This document shows positions 1-8,783 of a stretch of DNA of 64,000 bases, one piece after another. This stretch comes from Ravibacter sp964559125 (GTDB lineage Bacteria; Bacteroidota; Bacteroidia; Cytophagales; Spirosomataceae): assembly GCA_964559125.1 (NCBI GenBank), contig CAZLGW010000022.1, forward strand, positions 1-64,000, given 5' to 3'. Made by a program: the position numbers and the translations under genes. Position 1 is the stretch's first letter. Each line of letters begins with the position of its first letter. The notes under the pieces are model-generated. The model was not told the origin of the DNA and did not search any database. It saw only the letters and a program-made list of their open reading frames with translations.

Positions 1-305
1 TTCTACAAAAAACTCTATTTCAACAGGTTATTGAAAATCAGGATGGCCGAAGTAACCGCAATGGACGCCGGGTATACGCAAAGAAAAGGAACTCAGAGCA
101 CTTGTTGCGGCTATCTGCGTCAGCAAATAAAATCTGTGAAAATGTAAATGGGGAGTTATTTGATTCGATATACCTAAAACGCCATCCCGTATTAAAAAAT
201 TTCATCTAAGAAAAATAGTTTCACTATTTTTCAATTTGTTTGGCAAAATGACCAGTTTTTTTGAAAAACCACCGGTATCACCGGTTTGAGCACCCAATTC
301 CGTAT
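1..305. other. Intergenic region downstream of pgk
   Basis: No convincing gene. The stretch is AT-rich and short open frames in it have no recognisable domain. The part near position 100-150 resembles the degenerate intergenic repeats seen elsewhere in the window (short CTGCGTCA/CTGTGA-like words), but I cannot show that it is a repeat. A 10-bp hairpin lies at 210-232. Two ACCGGT words sit close together near 271-285. Confidence 0.5.
210..232 (-). terminator. AT-rich hairpin downstream of pgk
   Basis: A perfect 10-bp inverted repeat (GAAAAATAGT, loop TTC, then its complement) lies about 75 bases past the pgk stop codon. The stem is almost all A/T, so it is weak, but the T run in the arm and the position fit a factor-independent terminator or a 3'-end stabilising hairpin. 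Confidence 0.4.
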
Positions 306-1499
306 TTATTCTTCCACCAGCGCGGCTACTCCGGGAAGGACTTTCCCTTCCATATATTCCAGGAGGGCTCCTCCCCCTGTGGAGACATAGCTCACGCGAT
401 CGCCGAACCCGGCATTATTGATAGCAGATGCGGAATCGCCTCCCCCGATAAGAGAAAATGCATTATTCTCTTCAGTAGCTGCTACCACAGCCTGTGCAAT
501 CGCATTGGTTCCCTTCGCAAAATTCGGGAATTCAAAAACTCCCATAGGTCCGTTCCACAAGATGGTTTTCGATCCTTCGACCACGCTTTTGAAAAGCTTT
601 ACAGTTTCAGGGCCGATATCCAGCCCCTCCCATCCGTCGGGTATCTGGCCGGCGGTGACTACCTTTCTTTCGGCGTCATTTCTGAAATCGTCGGCTATGA
701 CAGTATCTACAGGAAGGTACAATTTCACATTCTTGCTTTTGGCTTTTTCCAGGATCTCCAGCGTGAGCTCCTGCTTGTCTTCCTCCAACAACGATTTTCC
801 TATGCTTCCGCCGAGCGCCCTGGAGAATGTATACGACATCCCGCCCCCGATAATCAGGTTGTCGACCTTATCGAGAAGCTTTTCGATGATCAGTATCTTG
901 TCGGAAATTTTAGCGCCACCCATGATAGCTGTAAAAGGCCTTTCGGCTTCTTCCAGGACACGCTGGGCATTATCAAGCTCCGCCTGGAGCACATAGCCTG
1001 CTACCTTTTCCTTAAAGAACTTGCTGATCACGGCCGTGGAAGCATGTGCCCGGTGCGCCGTTCCGAAAGCGTCGTTTACCCATACATCGCCCAATCGTGC
1101 CAGCTTTTGCGCAAAGGCTTCATCTCCTTTTTCCTCTTCCTTATAAAAACGCAGATTTTCCAGGAGGAGAATTTCGCCGGGCTGCAGAGAAGCAGCCTGT
1201 GAGACGGCGCTTTCGCCGATACAATCGTCAGCGAATTTTACATTGCGGCCAAAAATCAGTGACAGAGGAGTGACCAGGTGGCGCAGTGAAAATTTGTCGG
1301 TGGGGCCGTCTTTAGGTCGCCCGAGGTGCGACATCAGTATAGCCGAACCGCCATCATTTAGTATCTTTGTGATAGTGGGAATAGTTGCTTTGATACGCGT
1401 ATCATCCGTAATCTCAAATTTCGCATTTAACGGGACATTGAAATCTACTCTTACCAGGGCTTTACGCCCGCTAAAATTAAAGGAGTCGACTGTTTTCAT
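306..1499 (-). CDS. pgk: Phosphoglycerate kinase
   Basis: Cytosolic glycolytic kinase that transfers phosphate between 1,3-bisphosphoglycerate and ADP. At 397 residues it is full length for the bacterial family. The N-terminal substrate-binding motif VDFNVPL is at residues 18-24 and SHLGRP at 57-62. The central GGAKISDK segment and the C-terminal GGGDS nucleotide-binding motif are intact. It stands alone, without gap or tpiA beside it, and is divergent from the FAN1-like nuclease. A Bacteroidota -7 box lies 33 bases upstream of the ATG. Nothing is unusual, and the call is essentially certain. Confidence 0.98.
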   Translation of the reverse strand: MKTVDSFNFSGRKALVRVDFNVPLNAKFEITDDTRIKATIPTITKILNDGGSAILMSHLGRPKDGPTDKFSLRHLVTPLSLIFGRNVKFADDCIGESAVSQAASLQPGEILLLENLRFYKEEEKGDEAFAQKLARLGDVWVNDAFGTAHRAHASTAVISKFFKEKVAGYVLQAELDNAQRVLEEAERPFTAIMGGAKISDKILIIEKLLDKVDNLIIGGGMSYTFSRALGGSIGKSLLEEDKQELTLEILEKAKSKNVKLYLPVDTVIADDFRNDAERKVVTAGQIPDGWEGLDIGPETVKLFKSVVEGSKTILWNGPMGVFEFPNFAKGTNAIAQAVVAATEENNAFSLIGGGDSASAINNAGFGDRVSYVSTGGGALLEYMEGKVLPGVAALVEE

Positions 1500-1531
1500 A
1501 AATTACGATTGGCTGATCAATGTATGAGGGA

Positions 1532-1539
1532 CAAAAGTA
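1532..1539 (-). promoter_or_regulatory. Probable pgk promoter, -7 element TACTTTTG
   Basis: On the minus strand the sequence TACTTTTG matches the Bacteroidota -7 consensus TAnnTTTG and lies 33 bases before the pgk ATG. A TTTG occurs 23 bases further upstream, slightly longer than the usual 19-21 spacing, so the -33 element is uncertain. Confidence 0.5.
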
Positions 1540-1644
1540 AATCAATACAATCGGATATTATACAAATCGATTGTATTCTACCACTTTATCCATTTATAAT
1601 ACAAAAAAACAGAAGCTTATTTGGTGAATGAGGCTTTCAATAGG

Positions 1645-3318
1645 ATGTCTGACGCTATTATCCTTCCACCGAAATATTACCTGGCCTATTTTGACTACCT
1701 GGCAGAATTTGTGAGGAGCATGTACGGTCATCTTTTACACGATGACGAATTACTGTTCCTGGAAGCCTATCAGGGTCTGCCCGAGGATCCGAGGTGCCTT
1801 TTTATCAGGATGAGTAACCGGAAAGGGCTCTATTTCAAGACAGGCTCCCTTTCTTATCCCGAAATAGCAGATCCGGCAGGATCCATCAAATATCTTATCG
1901 AAACCGGGTTTGCTAAAATACCCGATCGTGATCTGCCTGAAGGCATCATGCCTTTGCTGGAAATGCTGACAAAGCCTGACCTGTGGGAAGTCACCGCCAT
2001 GCTGAAACCTGTGATCATGCCGGCTAGAGGCATAAAAAAGCCGGATTTAACCAGGTGGCTCCTCCATGAATACGATCCCGGTATATTGATCGGTGCGATC
2101 CTGGAATCGATCGATATCATACGCGTCGAGCATGCCGGTAAGGTCGGACTGATGAAGTTCCTCTTTTTCGGCAACGACAGCGATGATATGACGGAATTCG
2201 TTATCCGGGATCTCGGGCATGTCAGGTTCCAGTCGTTTGACGAAGAATCGCTCTCCCGGAAATTTGAATCCCGGAAGGAAATAGACGATGCGTTGCTGGT
2301 TGCCTGTCTGAAGGAGATTTTTTCTGAAATGCTGCAGACGCACTCACCTGAGGAGATATACGAATGGTTCAGCCTCGCCCATTCGGAGATAGCCGGGAAT
2401 TTGTCGGCGACTGTCGTTCCCGCATTGGAGCGTCTCGTCCTGAAAGTGGCAGGCTGGGCCGAACGCAGCAAGCTGTACGCATCCGCACTCGACCTGTATA
2501 ACCTTGTATCTGTAGCTCCGGCAAGAGAACGCAAAGCAAGACTGCTCCATAAGCTGGGGTATGCGGAGGAAGCGGGCAATCTCTGTCTTGAAATGATCGG
2601 CTCACCCCAAAATGCCGATGAACTGTATTTCGGGAAAGATTTTTACGAGAAAATTTCGAGATCGAAAAAGCGGGTTATCAGGCAGACTACACTCGCCCTT
2701 CACGATGCCGATGTCATCACGTTACCCGTTCTGTACCGGCACCAGGTGGAAGCGGGCGCAGCACACTATTTTATGAAGGAAGGCTACGGCGCTTTTTTCA
2801 GCGAAAATATCCCCTGGCGATCCATTTTCGGGCTGCTGTTCTGGGATATTATCTATGATACCAACGTGCAGGCTATCCACCATCCGCTTCAGCGTGTGCC
2901 GTCAGATTTTTTCCTGCCTGATTTTTACCAGAAACGGGAGCACATGCTGAGAGAGAGGATCGGGTGTTTTAGTTGCCGGGAGGAATTGAGAAGTGCGCTT
3001 ATTACTACTTTCGAAGAAAAATTCGGCATTACCAACGTGCTGGTAGGATGGCACGAAGAGCTTCTCAGCCAGGTTCTTACTATCACAAACCTGCTTTCGG
3101 TCGATCAGCTCCGTCTGGTGCTGATGGAAATGGCGACCGATCTGAAGGATAAAACCCGGGGGTTTCCCGACCTCCTGATATGGAAAGACGATTCCTATAG
3201 TTTCGTCGAAATCAAATCCCCGACCGACCACCTGTCGGCAAGACAGCTCTACTGGCAGCATTTCTTCCGGGAGATTGGCGTCTCCAGCAGGATCGTCAGG
3301 GTCAGATGGGGCACATAG
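1645..3318 (+). CDS. FAN1-like VRR-NUC domain nuclease
   Basis: Probable structure-specific DNA nuclease of the FAN1 family, which cleaves flap and crosslink-repair intermediates. With the ATG chosen here it is 557 residues, about the length of bacterial FAN1 proteins. The C-terminal ~55 residues are a VRR-NUC fold of the PD-(D/E)XK class: GFPDLLIW, then VEIKSPTD with the expected Asp, Glu and Lys. Near residue 172 the segment FFGNDSDDMTEFVIRDLG is characteristic of FAN1. An in-frame TTG 24 bases upstream would add eight residues, and I prefer the ATG. No repair partner is adjacent. Family membership is confident; the exact substrate is inferred. Confidence 0.82.
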   Translation: MSDAIILPPKYYLAYFDYLAEFVRSMYGHLLHDDELLFLEAYQGLPEDPRCLFIRMSNRKGLYFKTGSLSYPEIADPAGSIKYLIETGFAKIPDRDLPEGIMPLLEMLTKPDLWEVTAMLKPVIMPARGIKKPDLTRWLLHEYDPGILIGAILESIDIIRVEHAGKVGLMKFLFFGNDSDDMTEFVIRDLGHVRFQSFDEESLSRKFESRKEIDDALLVACLKEIFSEMLQTHSPEEIYEWFSLAHSEIAGNLSATVVPALERLVLKVAGWAERSKLYASALDLYNLVSVAPARERKARLLHKLGYAEEAGNLCLEMIGSPQNADELYFGKDFYEKISRSKKRVIRQTTLALHDADVITLPVLYRHQVEAGAAHYFMKEGYGAFFSENIPWRSIFGLLFWDIIYDTNVQAIHHPLQRVPSDFFLPDFYQKREHMLRERIGCFSCREELRSALITTFEEKFGITNVLVGWHEELLSQVLTITNLLSVDQLRLVLMEMATDLKDKTRGFPDLLIWKDDSYSFVEIKSPTDHLSARQLYWQHFFREIGVSSRIVRVRWGT

Positions 3319-3342
3319 GCGGTATCAGTATGGTGCAACAGG

Positions 3343-3350
3343 TACTTTTG
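3343..3350 (+). promoter_or_regulatory. Possible promoter, -7 element TACTTTTG
   Basis: TACTTTTG matches the TAnnTTTG consensus and ends 43 bases before the ATG of the BNR-propeller gene, in the short gap after the nuclease gene. No good TTTG is visible at -33, so this rests on the -7 box alone. Confidence 0.45.
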
Positions 3351-3393
3351 AGTCAAAAATGAGTAACTATTTAAATCAAATATTTTAATTTTT

Positions 3394-4461
3394 ATGACGA
3401 TTTCTTTTTCCCGGGTATTATTTGCGGCCCTTCTGTCGATGTCTTTCCCAGCGCTGCTTTTATCGCAGATTTCTGCAGTAAAGGAGGTAGCAAACGAGTT
3501 TATTTATACTGAAGCCCCTTTTCCGAGCTGTCACGCTTCAACCATCGCAGAGACTCCTGAAGGTCTTGTAGCGGCGTGGTTTGGCGGTACGCATGAAAAT
3601 AACCCTGATGTCGAGATCTGGTCCAGCCGGTTTGTCAATGGTAAATGGACGCAGCCGGTATCGGTTGCCAACGGTATCCAGCACAGCAAAAAGCGTTACC
3701 CCACCTGGAACCCGGTGTTGTACCAGGTACCGGGCGGCCCTCTGCTGCTGTTCTATAAAGTGGGCCGGGACGTGCCTACCTGGTGGGGCGAGATAAAGGT
3801 CTCAAACGACCACGGCAGGACGTGGTCGGAAGCGCGACGCCTTCCCGAGGATATCTACGGTCCTATCAAAAACAAGCCTTTTTTAACGAAAGACGGCATA
3901 TTGATCTGTCCTGCCAGTACCGAGCATGACGGCTGGAGGGTGCAGATGGAGCTTACCAGGGATTTCGGCAAGACATGGGAGGTGGTCAGGTTGAGCCAGC
4001 GGTTCAACGCCATCCAGGGTAGCATACTCGAATATCCCAACGGGCATTTACAGGCTCTTCACCGGACCAGGGAAAGCCGCATCGCCGAAAGCTGGTCGAC
4101 CGACGGAGGAAATACCTGGAGCCAGTTGGAGCTGACGGGGCTGCCTAACAACAATTCGGGCACTGATGCCGTAACGTTGAAAAACGGCTGGCAGGCGCTT
4201 ATCTACAACCATACGGATGCGCGCCAGAGAACCCCGCTGAACCTGGCTGTATCGAAAGACGGGAAGAACTGGAGAGCGGCCTGGGTGTTCGAAAAGGAAC
4301 CGGGCGAATACTCCTACCCTGCCGTCATACAGGCGAAAGACGGCAAGGTACATTTTACTTATACCTGGAAGCGCCAGCGTGTCAAGCATGTCGTACTTGA
4401 CCTGGAGAAAGTTGATTTCGAGAAGCTGAAGCCGATTACGGGGCTTGGCTGGCCGGAGTAG
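3394..4461 (+). CDS. Secreted BNR-repeat (sialidase-like) beta-propeller protein
   Basis: A 355-residue exported protein with an N-terminal signal peptide ending near LLLSQ. Four Asp-box motifs mark propeller blades: SNDHGRTW, TRDFGKTW, STDGGNTW and SKDGKNW. The N-terminal blade carries PSCHASTIAETPEGLVAAWF and GGTHEN, typical of the BNR_2 family often annotated as exo-alpha-sialidase. The FRIP arginine motif of true GH33 sialidases is not visible, so the substrate is open; glycan binding or hydrolysis in the periplasm or outside the cell is plausible. It converges on an exported Gfo/Idh/MocA protein with a hairpin between them. Confidence 0.75.
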   Translation: MTISFSRVLFAALLSMSFPALLLSQISAVKEVANEFIYTEAPFPSCHASTIAETPEGLVAAWFGGTHENNPDVEIWSSRFVNGKWTQPVSVANGIQHSKKRYPTWNPVLYQVPGGPLLLFYKVGRDVPTWWGEIKVSNDHGRTWSEARRLPEDIYGPIKNKPFLTKDGILICPASTEHDGWRVQMELTRDFGKTWEVVRLSQRFNAIQGSILEYPNGHLQALHRTRESRIAESWSTDGGNTWSQLELTGLPNNNSGTDAVTLKNGWQALIYNHTDARQRTPLNLAVSKDGKNWRAAWVFEKEPGEYSYPAVIQAKDGKVHFTYTWKRQRVKHVVLDLEKVDFEKLKPITGLGWPE

Positions 4462-4488
4462 TGATCCCCCCCCTGCGGGGTATGGTTA

Positions 4489-4519
4489 ACCACAGAGGTA
4501 AAACTGTTTCCTCTGTGGT
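4489..4519. terminator. Bidirectional hairpin between convergent genes
   Basis: A perfect 10-bp inverted repeat (ACCACAGAGG / CCTCTGTGGT, 11-base loop) sits in the 71-base gap between two convergent stop codons. There is no clear U tract, so it may be a processed 3'-end hairpin. The arms carry the CACAGAG word that recurs in the repeat at 7459-7496. Confidence 0.5.
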
Positions 4520-4532
4520 AAAACTTTGAAAC

Positions 4533-5822
4533 CTACACCTTATCTATTCCCGGTACAGGTACGTGGTATTCTCCCTTTTCATTGGGCATCACCAGTGGGT
4601 CGGCATCCCAGGCAAGCTTTGAAGGTACGATGCTTTCTGTAGAAGCGAGGGCTGCATCCCACTCTATGAGTTGTCCGGAGTGTGACGCCATTCTTCCCAT
4701 AATACTCCCCATTGTGCTTTTGGCTCCCCATTCGGTGTCATTGATATATTTTGCTCCGCGGATAGCCGCAAACAGCTCATTGTGTTCAATCTGGTAGGGA
4801 TTTTCCTGCTTACCGGTGTATTTCCAGATCAGGTTTCCTTTGTAGTCCTTAAAGCCGTCTTTCAGGTCTCCGTGCCCTTTGGTGCCATAGAAAAAGCTTC
4901 CGCCTTTATTCCAGCAGCCGGTGATATGCCTGATCTGGCTGTTCAGCTTAAAACCGTCGGCATATTCATACTCATCGAAAAAGTGATCGTAGATATCGCC
5001 ATGGTCGGGACCACTGAGCGCCGCCCTGCCGCCGTTACCCACCACCTTTACGGGAAATCCTCCTTTCACCCAGTTCACTACGTCGTCGTTGTGGATCTGC
5101 AGACCCGCCGGGCTGCCTGCCCATAACCAGTTAAAATAACGCCAGTTCCGGACCTGGTATTCCATTTCGGTCCACCCGGCCTGTCTCGGAATAAGGTTGA
5201 CCCTGCCTACATTATAGTAGCAGGATGCGCTGATCAGGTCACCGATCACACCGTCATGAATGCGTTTCACCATTTCCTGGAAACCCGGATCATACCGGTT
5301 CTGCAGGCCTACCACTACGTTTAGTCCTTTGGAGGCCGCCAGCTTGCCGGTTTCCAGCACCAGGCGGATACCCGGGGCATCGGATGCAAGCGGTTTTTCC
5401 ATGAAAACGTGCTTTCCCATTTCTATGGCAAACCGGAAATGCTCGGGGCGAAAGGGTGCGGGTGTCGCCAGCAGTACCACATCTGCCAGTTCTGTGGCTT
5501 TCTGGTAGGCATCAAACCCCGTGAATTTATGTTTCTCGGGTACATCTATCTGGTCCTGGATGCCGGGCACTTTTGTCAGCGAAGTGTAGGAAGAGTCCAG
5601 CCGGTCTCTGAAGGCATCGGCCATCGCCACCAGTTTTACATTTTTTGACGTTTTCAGCGCCTGCGCCGCAGCGCCCGCCCCTCTTGCTCCTGAACCGATC
5701 AGGGCTATTTTCAACATGGCTTCCTTATTGGTTTTTATAGCAGGAAAACCGGATATCATAGCCCCGCCCGCAAGAAGGGAGGAATTCCTGATAAACTCTC
5801 TGCGAGAAGTTGAGTTTTTCAT
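4533..5822 (-). CDS. Tat-exported Gfo/Idh/MocA family oxidoreductase
   Basis: NAD(P)-dependent sugar or polyol dehydrogenase-like protein of 429 residues. It begins with a twin-arginine signal (SRREFIRNSS at residues 6-15), so it is probably folded with cofactor and exported. The Rossmann motif IGSGARGAG follows at the mature start, and the family's EKP motif is present in FMEKPLASD. The C-terminal domain contains NWRYFNWLWAGSPAG, seen in exported Bacteroidota and Planctomycetes members. The start was set at the ATG before the Tat signal; a longer upstream frame adds an implausible 16-residue extension. Substrate unknown. Confidence 0.85.
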   Translation of the reverse strand: MKNSTSRREFIRNSSLLAGGAMISGFPAIKTNKEAMLKIALIGSGARGAGAAAQALKTSKNVKLVAMADAFRDRLDSSYTSLTKVPGIQDQIDVPEKHKFTGFDAYQKATELADVVLLATPAPFRPEHFRFAIEMGKHVFMEKPLASDAPGIRLVLETGKLAASKGLNVVVGLQNRYDPGFQEMVKRIHDGVIGDLISASCYYNVGRVNLIPRQAGWTEMEYQVRNWRYFNWLWAGSPAGLQIHNDDVVNWVKGGFPVKVVGNGGRAALSGPDHGDIYDHFFDEYEYADGFKLNSQIRHITGCWNKGGSFFYGTKGHGDLKDGFKDYKGNLIWKYTGKQENPYQIEHNELFAAIRGAKYINDTEWGAKSTMGSIMGRMASHSGQLIEWDAALASTESIVPSKLAWDADPLVMPNEKGEYHVPVPGIDKV

Positions 5823-5910
5823 CAAAACAGAAATTGTGGTTAAATGTTCTTTAGCTATAATAAAGATCAACTTTCAGGGAAATCATACTCAGCCCATCTT
5901 CTCTCCCGGT

Positions 5911-5928
5911 CCCCGATAGCTATCGGGG
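5911..5928. repeat. 18-bp perfect palindrome, copy 1
   Basis: CCCCGATAGCTATCGGGG, fully self-complementary, in the gap between the Tat-exported oxidoreductase and the GtrA-like gene. An identical copy lies at 26373-26390, and both are followed within about 25 bases by CTCATC words. It is probably a dispersed intergenic palindrome. Confidence 0.8.
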
Positions 5929-5992
5929 CGGGACTCATCGTCTCATCCGTTCAATAAAAGAAACCACGCATTTTTACAATGCTACCGTATTA

Positions 5993-6550
5993 TTGCCTAA
6001 TATTGCGACCACACCTGAAATCGAAAAATGGTATTTTTCAGTGAGCAGTAAAGTCGGCAATCCAAAAATATTAAATAAAAAAGACCTCCTTGCGTATTTC
6101 TTTGTAGCCGGTACCGGGGCATTGGTCCAGTTGCTCACCAGCAGCCTGACCCAGGACTGGTTCGGGCTCACTTTCGATCAATCCATTAATATTGCCTACC
6201 CTGTTTCGCTGGTCGTCGGCTTTATACTGACCAAGCTGTTTGCCTTTAACGTAAGGAATACAAACCAGACCCGGCGTGAAATGGTCAAGTTTGTGATGGT
6301 CGCCATGTTCTCCTGGGGTGTTACCTGGGTTTTTGCGGTCGGCTCCCTTTATCTTGCTACCGATATCCTGCATATACCGATCTACAAATTGCAGCTGTCC
6401 TTTGCCAAAAAGGCGATCAATGTAAACGAAATGATCTGCTATATCATCGGGCAGGGCTTCAGCTTTATGAGCAATTATATTTTGCATAAAACCTTCACCT
6501 TTAAAAGTACAGGGTTTTACGATCGGCTGAAAGCGCTTATTACGGATTGA
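5993..6550 (+). CDS. GtrA-like four-helix membrane protein
   Basis: A 185-residue integral membrane protein with four predicted helices. The first begins near residue 36 (AYFFVAGTGALVQLL) and the last carries FSFMSNYILHKTFTFK, a typical ending of the GtrA/DPMS-like family. Members usually help move polyprenyl-linked sugars or associate with glycosyltransferases, but none is adjacent here. The start is uncertain: the frame opens with TTG, no ATG is available in the N-terminal region, and a nearby ATG at 5979 is out of frame. Confidence 0.75.
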   Translation: MPNIATTPEIEKWYFSVSSKVGNPKILNKKDLLAYFFVAGTGALVQLLTSSLTQDWFGLTFDQSINIAYPVSLVVGFILTKLFAFNVRNTNQTRREMVKFVMVAMFSWGVTWVFAVGSLYLATDILHIPIYKLQLSFAKKAINVNEMICYIIGQGFSFMSNYILHKTFTFKSTGFYDRLKALITD

Positions 6551-6810
6551 TTTCAGGCCGCGAATGCACGAATTACATCATTTGTGCATTTGTGAGCAGC
6601 TTCGTCAGCGTTGAATCTAAACCAAATTTATCTTCATACAGACCCGGAATTCAATAAACACCAGCCCGCATACGTTTAATTAACATAATTAACAAACTAA
6701 ATCAGCACACATAAAAAGCTATGAGCGATCCTATCGGAAATCATCCGGCAAAACCAGGTCGGATATAAAAGCCGGTGAAAAAGCGCAGATAGCCGACATC
6801 TTTTATAAAC

Positions 6811-7416
6811 ATGAAAGCAAGAACCTTTTTTGCCGGAATCCTGGCCGGCGCCGGCCTGGCATACTACCTGTATCAGAAATCCAGAGCCCATAGGGCAGCG
6901 CTCGATCCCATCCACCCTTTTGACCCTGAAAAATACCTGGGAAAATGGTATGAAATAGCCCGGCTGGACAATTGCTTTGAGCGCAATCTCAACAATACGT
7001 CTGCGCACTACTCCGTCAATAGCGACGGAACTATACGGGTCGTAAACAAGGGTTATAACTATATGACCCACGAGCATAAGCAATCGGTCGGAACGGCCAG
7101 GTTTACGGGACCGAGGGATACCGGAGCGCTGGAAGTTTCTTTCTGGGGACCATTTTATTCCGACTATACGATCCTGGCGCTCGATAAGCACTATAAATAT
7201 TCGCTGGTAGCAGGGAAGAACCTGGATTACCTCTGGCTACTTTCAAGAGAGACCAGTATGCCGGATAAGGTCATCAACCAATTCCTGGAAATCGCGCATG
7301 ATGCCGGCTACGATATCGAAAAGCTGATCAGGGTGGAGCATGACCATGTTACCGACCAGAGCAAGGAATCGGTCATCGGGAAAACGCTGCATCAGTTGTT
7401 TGCGGGGAATAATTGA
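6811..7416 (+). CDS. Lipocalin family protein (Blc-like)
   Basis: A 201-residue lipocalin with a hydrophobic N-terminal anchor (residues 6-22) and the signature GKWYEIARLDNCFER at 44-58, as in bacterial Blc. The later strand WLLSRE is also typical. Bacterial lipocalins bind fatty acids or lysophospholipids in the envelope. Here the anchor is an uncleaved transmembrane segment or signal peptide rather than a lipobox. It is monocistronic; the 260-base upstream gap contains no recognisable gene. Confidence 0.88.
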   Translation: MKARTFFAGILAGAGLAYYLYQKSRAHRAALDPIHPFDPEKYLGKWYEIARLDNCFERNLNNTSAHYSVNSDGTIRVVNKGYNYMTHEHKQSVGTARFTGPRDTGALEVSFWGPFYSDYTILALDKHYKYSLVAGKNLDYLWLLSRETSMPDKVINQFLEIAHDAGYDIEKLIRVEHDHVTDQSKESVIGKTLHQLFAGNN

Positions 7417-7458
7417 GTTTGCAGGGAACAGTTAAAAGCCGGGGAGTTTTTTCGGGGA

Positions 7459-7496
7459 CACAGAGAGCCACAGAGTAAAAAGAGGGGCACAGAGAG
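7459..7496. repeat. CACAGAG-rich intergenic repeat
   Basis: Three CACAGAG words (two of them CACAGAGAG) in 38 bases between convergent genes. The same word forms the arms of the hairpin at 4489-4519. It looks like a fragment of a dispersed intergenic repeat family. Confidence 0.5.
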
Positions 7497-7541
7497 CTGA
7501 GGTCAAAAGCTTGGTAGGTTATTATTGTGGAATTGGCATAT

Positions 7542-8765
7542 TCATTCAAATTGCCCCAGTACTTTTAGTATGATCCCGCATACCTCTTCAATCTGTTTTT
7601 CAGAAATAATCAACGGCGGCGCTATCCGCATAGAGTTGTTGCAGAATAAGAACCAGTCGGTTACTACGCCTTCTGCGATACAGGCATCGATGATCGCCTT
7701 TAGAAGATCGAAAGATTCGAATTCAGCGGCAAGCATAAGACCTTTGCCCCGCACTTCCCTTACGAGAGGATGGCCGGAGAGGGCCACTTTGATCATTTCC
7801 CCCTTGTGCTGAGCGGATGCATACAGCTGTTCTTCCTGTATAACCCGGAAGGCCGCAAGCGAGGCGGCACAACTGACAGGATGCCCCCCAAAGGTGGTAA
7901 TGTGGCCCAGCACCGGGTTCTCCATTAAAACAGACATGACTTTTTCAGACGCCATAAAAGCGCCTATGGGCATACCGCCTCCCATCCCTTTGGCACAGAC
8001 CACGATGTCGGGATAAATTCCGTAATCCTCAAAAGCCCAGAAAGTACCGGTTCTGCCGAAGCCGGTCTGTACTTCATCCAGGATAAGGAGAGTCCCGGTT
8101 TCGGTACATCTTCTCCTGACAGCCTGCATATAAGACAGACCGGGTATTCTGACGCCCGACTCCCCTCCTACCGGTTCCAGGATAAAAGCGGCCGTACCGG
8201 TGGTGATCTGGTCAAGGTCTTCCTCCACTCCGTATCGTATACGTCTGGTGCCTGGGAGCAAAGGCCGGAAATTCTGCTGGAAGAACGGCTGCCCGGTAAG
8301 GCTCAGCGCTCCCTGGGAAGCACCGTGATAAGCATTGAAGCACGAAATGAACCCGAAGCGCCCTGTAAACCTTTTAGCCAGTTTCATAGCGCCTTCGATT
8401 GCTTCCGTACCGGAATTGGTAAAATATACCCGGTCGATCCGTCCGAAAGGGGCATTTTTTCCGGTAGGACGATCGAGGCTTCCGGTAAGCGCGCCAGCCA
8501 GCAAAGCCTGCGGCGCCTGTACGTATTCCCCGTACACCATCAGGTGAAGATACCGGTCTGCCTGCTCCTTAACGGCCTCAACCACCCGTGGATGACGATG
8601 TCCTACATTGCTTACCCCTATGCCCGAAATAAGGTCATAGTAGCGTTTCCCTGATGGTTCATACATAAAACACCCCTCTGCGCGCTCTATTTCCAGCGCA
8701 AGCGGGAAGTGTGAAGTCTGGGCAATATGATCAAAGAAAAGCTGCCTGTGTGTAATATGCGTCAT
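7542..8765 (-). CDS. Class III PLP-dependent aminotransferase
   Basis: A 407-residue fold-type I transaminase of the ornithine/acetylornithine/GABA class. TNSGTEA (117-122) binds phosphate, D230 in LILDEVQTGFGRTG contacts the PLP pyridine nitrogen, and K259 in CAKGMGGGMPIGAF is the Schiff-base lysine. It is full length. It is the last gene of a three-gene unit, 18 bases after the ATP-grasp-like gene. In that setting it more likely transaminates an omega-amino compound or a product aldehyde than serves arginine synthesis, since no arg genes are near. The substrate is inferred only from class. Confidence 0.88.
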   Translation of the reverse strand: MTHITHRQLFFDHIAQTSHFPLALEIERAEGCFMYEPSGKRYYDLISGIGVSNVGHRHPRVVEAVKEQADRYLHLMVYGEYVQAPQALLAGALTGSLDRPTGKNAPFGRIDRVYFTNSGTEAIEGAMKLAKRFTGRFGFISCFNAYHGASQGALSLTGQPFFQQNFRPLLPGTRRIRYGVEEDLDQITTGTAAFILEPVGGESGVRIPGLSYMQAVRRRCTETGTLLILDEVQTGFGRTGTFWAFEDYGIYPDIVVCAKGMGGGMPIGAFMASEKVMSVLMENPVLGHITTFGGHPVSCAASLAAFRVIQEEQLYASAQHKGEMIKVALSGHPLVREVRGKGLMLAAEFESFDLLKAIIDACIAEGVVTDWFLFCNNSMRIAPPLIISEKQIEEVCGIILKVLGQFE

Positions 8766-8783
8766 GACGTATGGGTAAGACCT

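Noticed and set aside
1854..2579. A 241-codon minus-strand frame inside the FAN1-like gene
   Set aside because: Serine/arginine-rich shadow of a gene with strong motifs on the other strand.
3394..4461. Calling the BNR protein a true exo-alpha-sialidase
   Set aside because: Asp boxes show the fold only. The FRIP arginine motif and full catalytic set are not visible, so only a sialidase-like propeller is supported.
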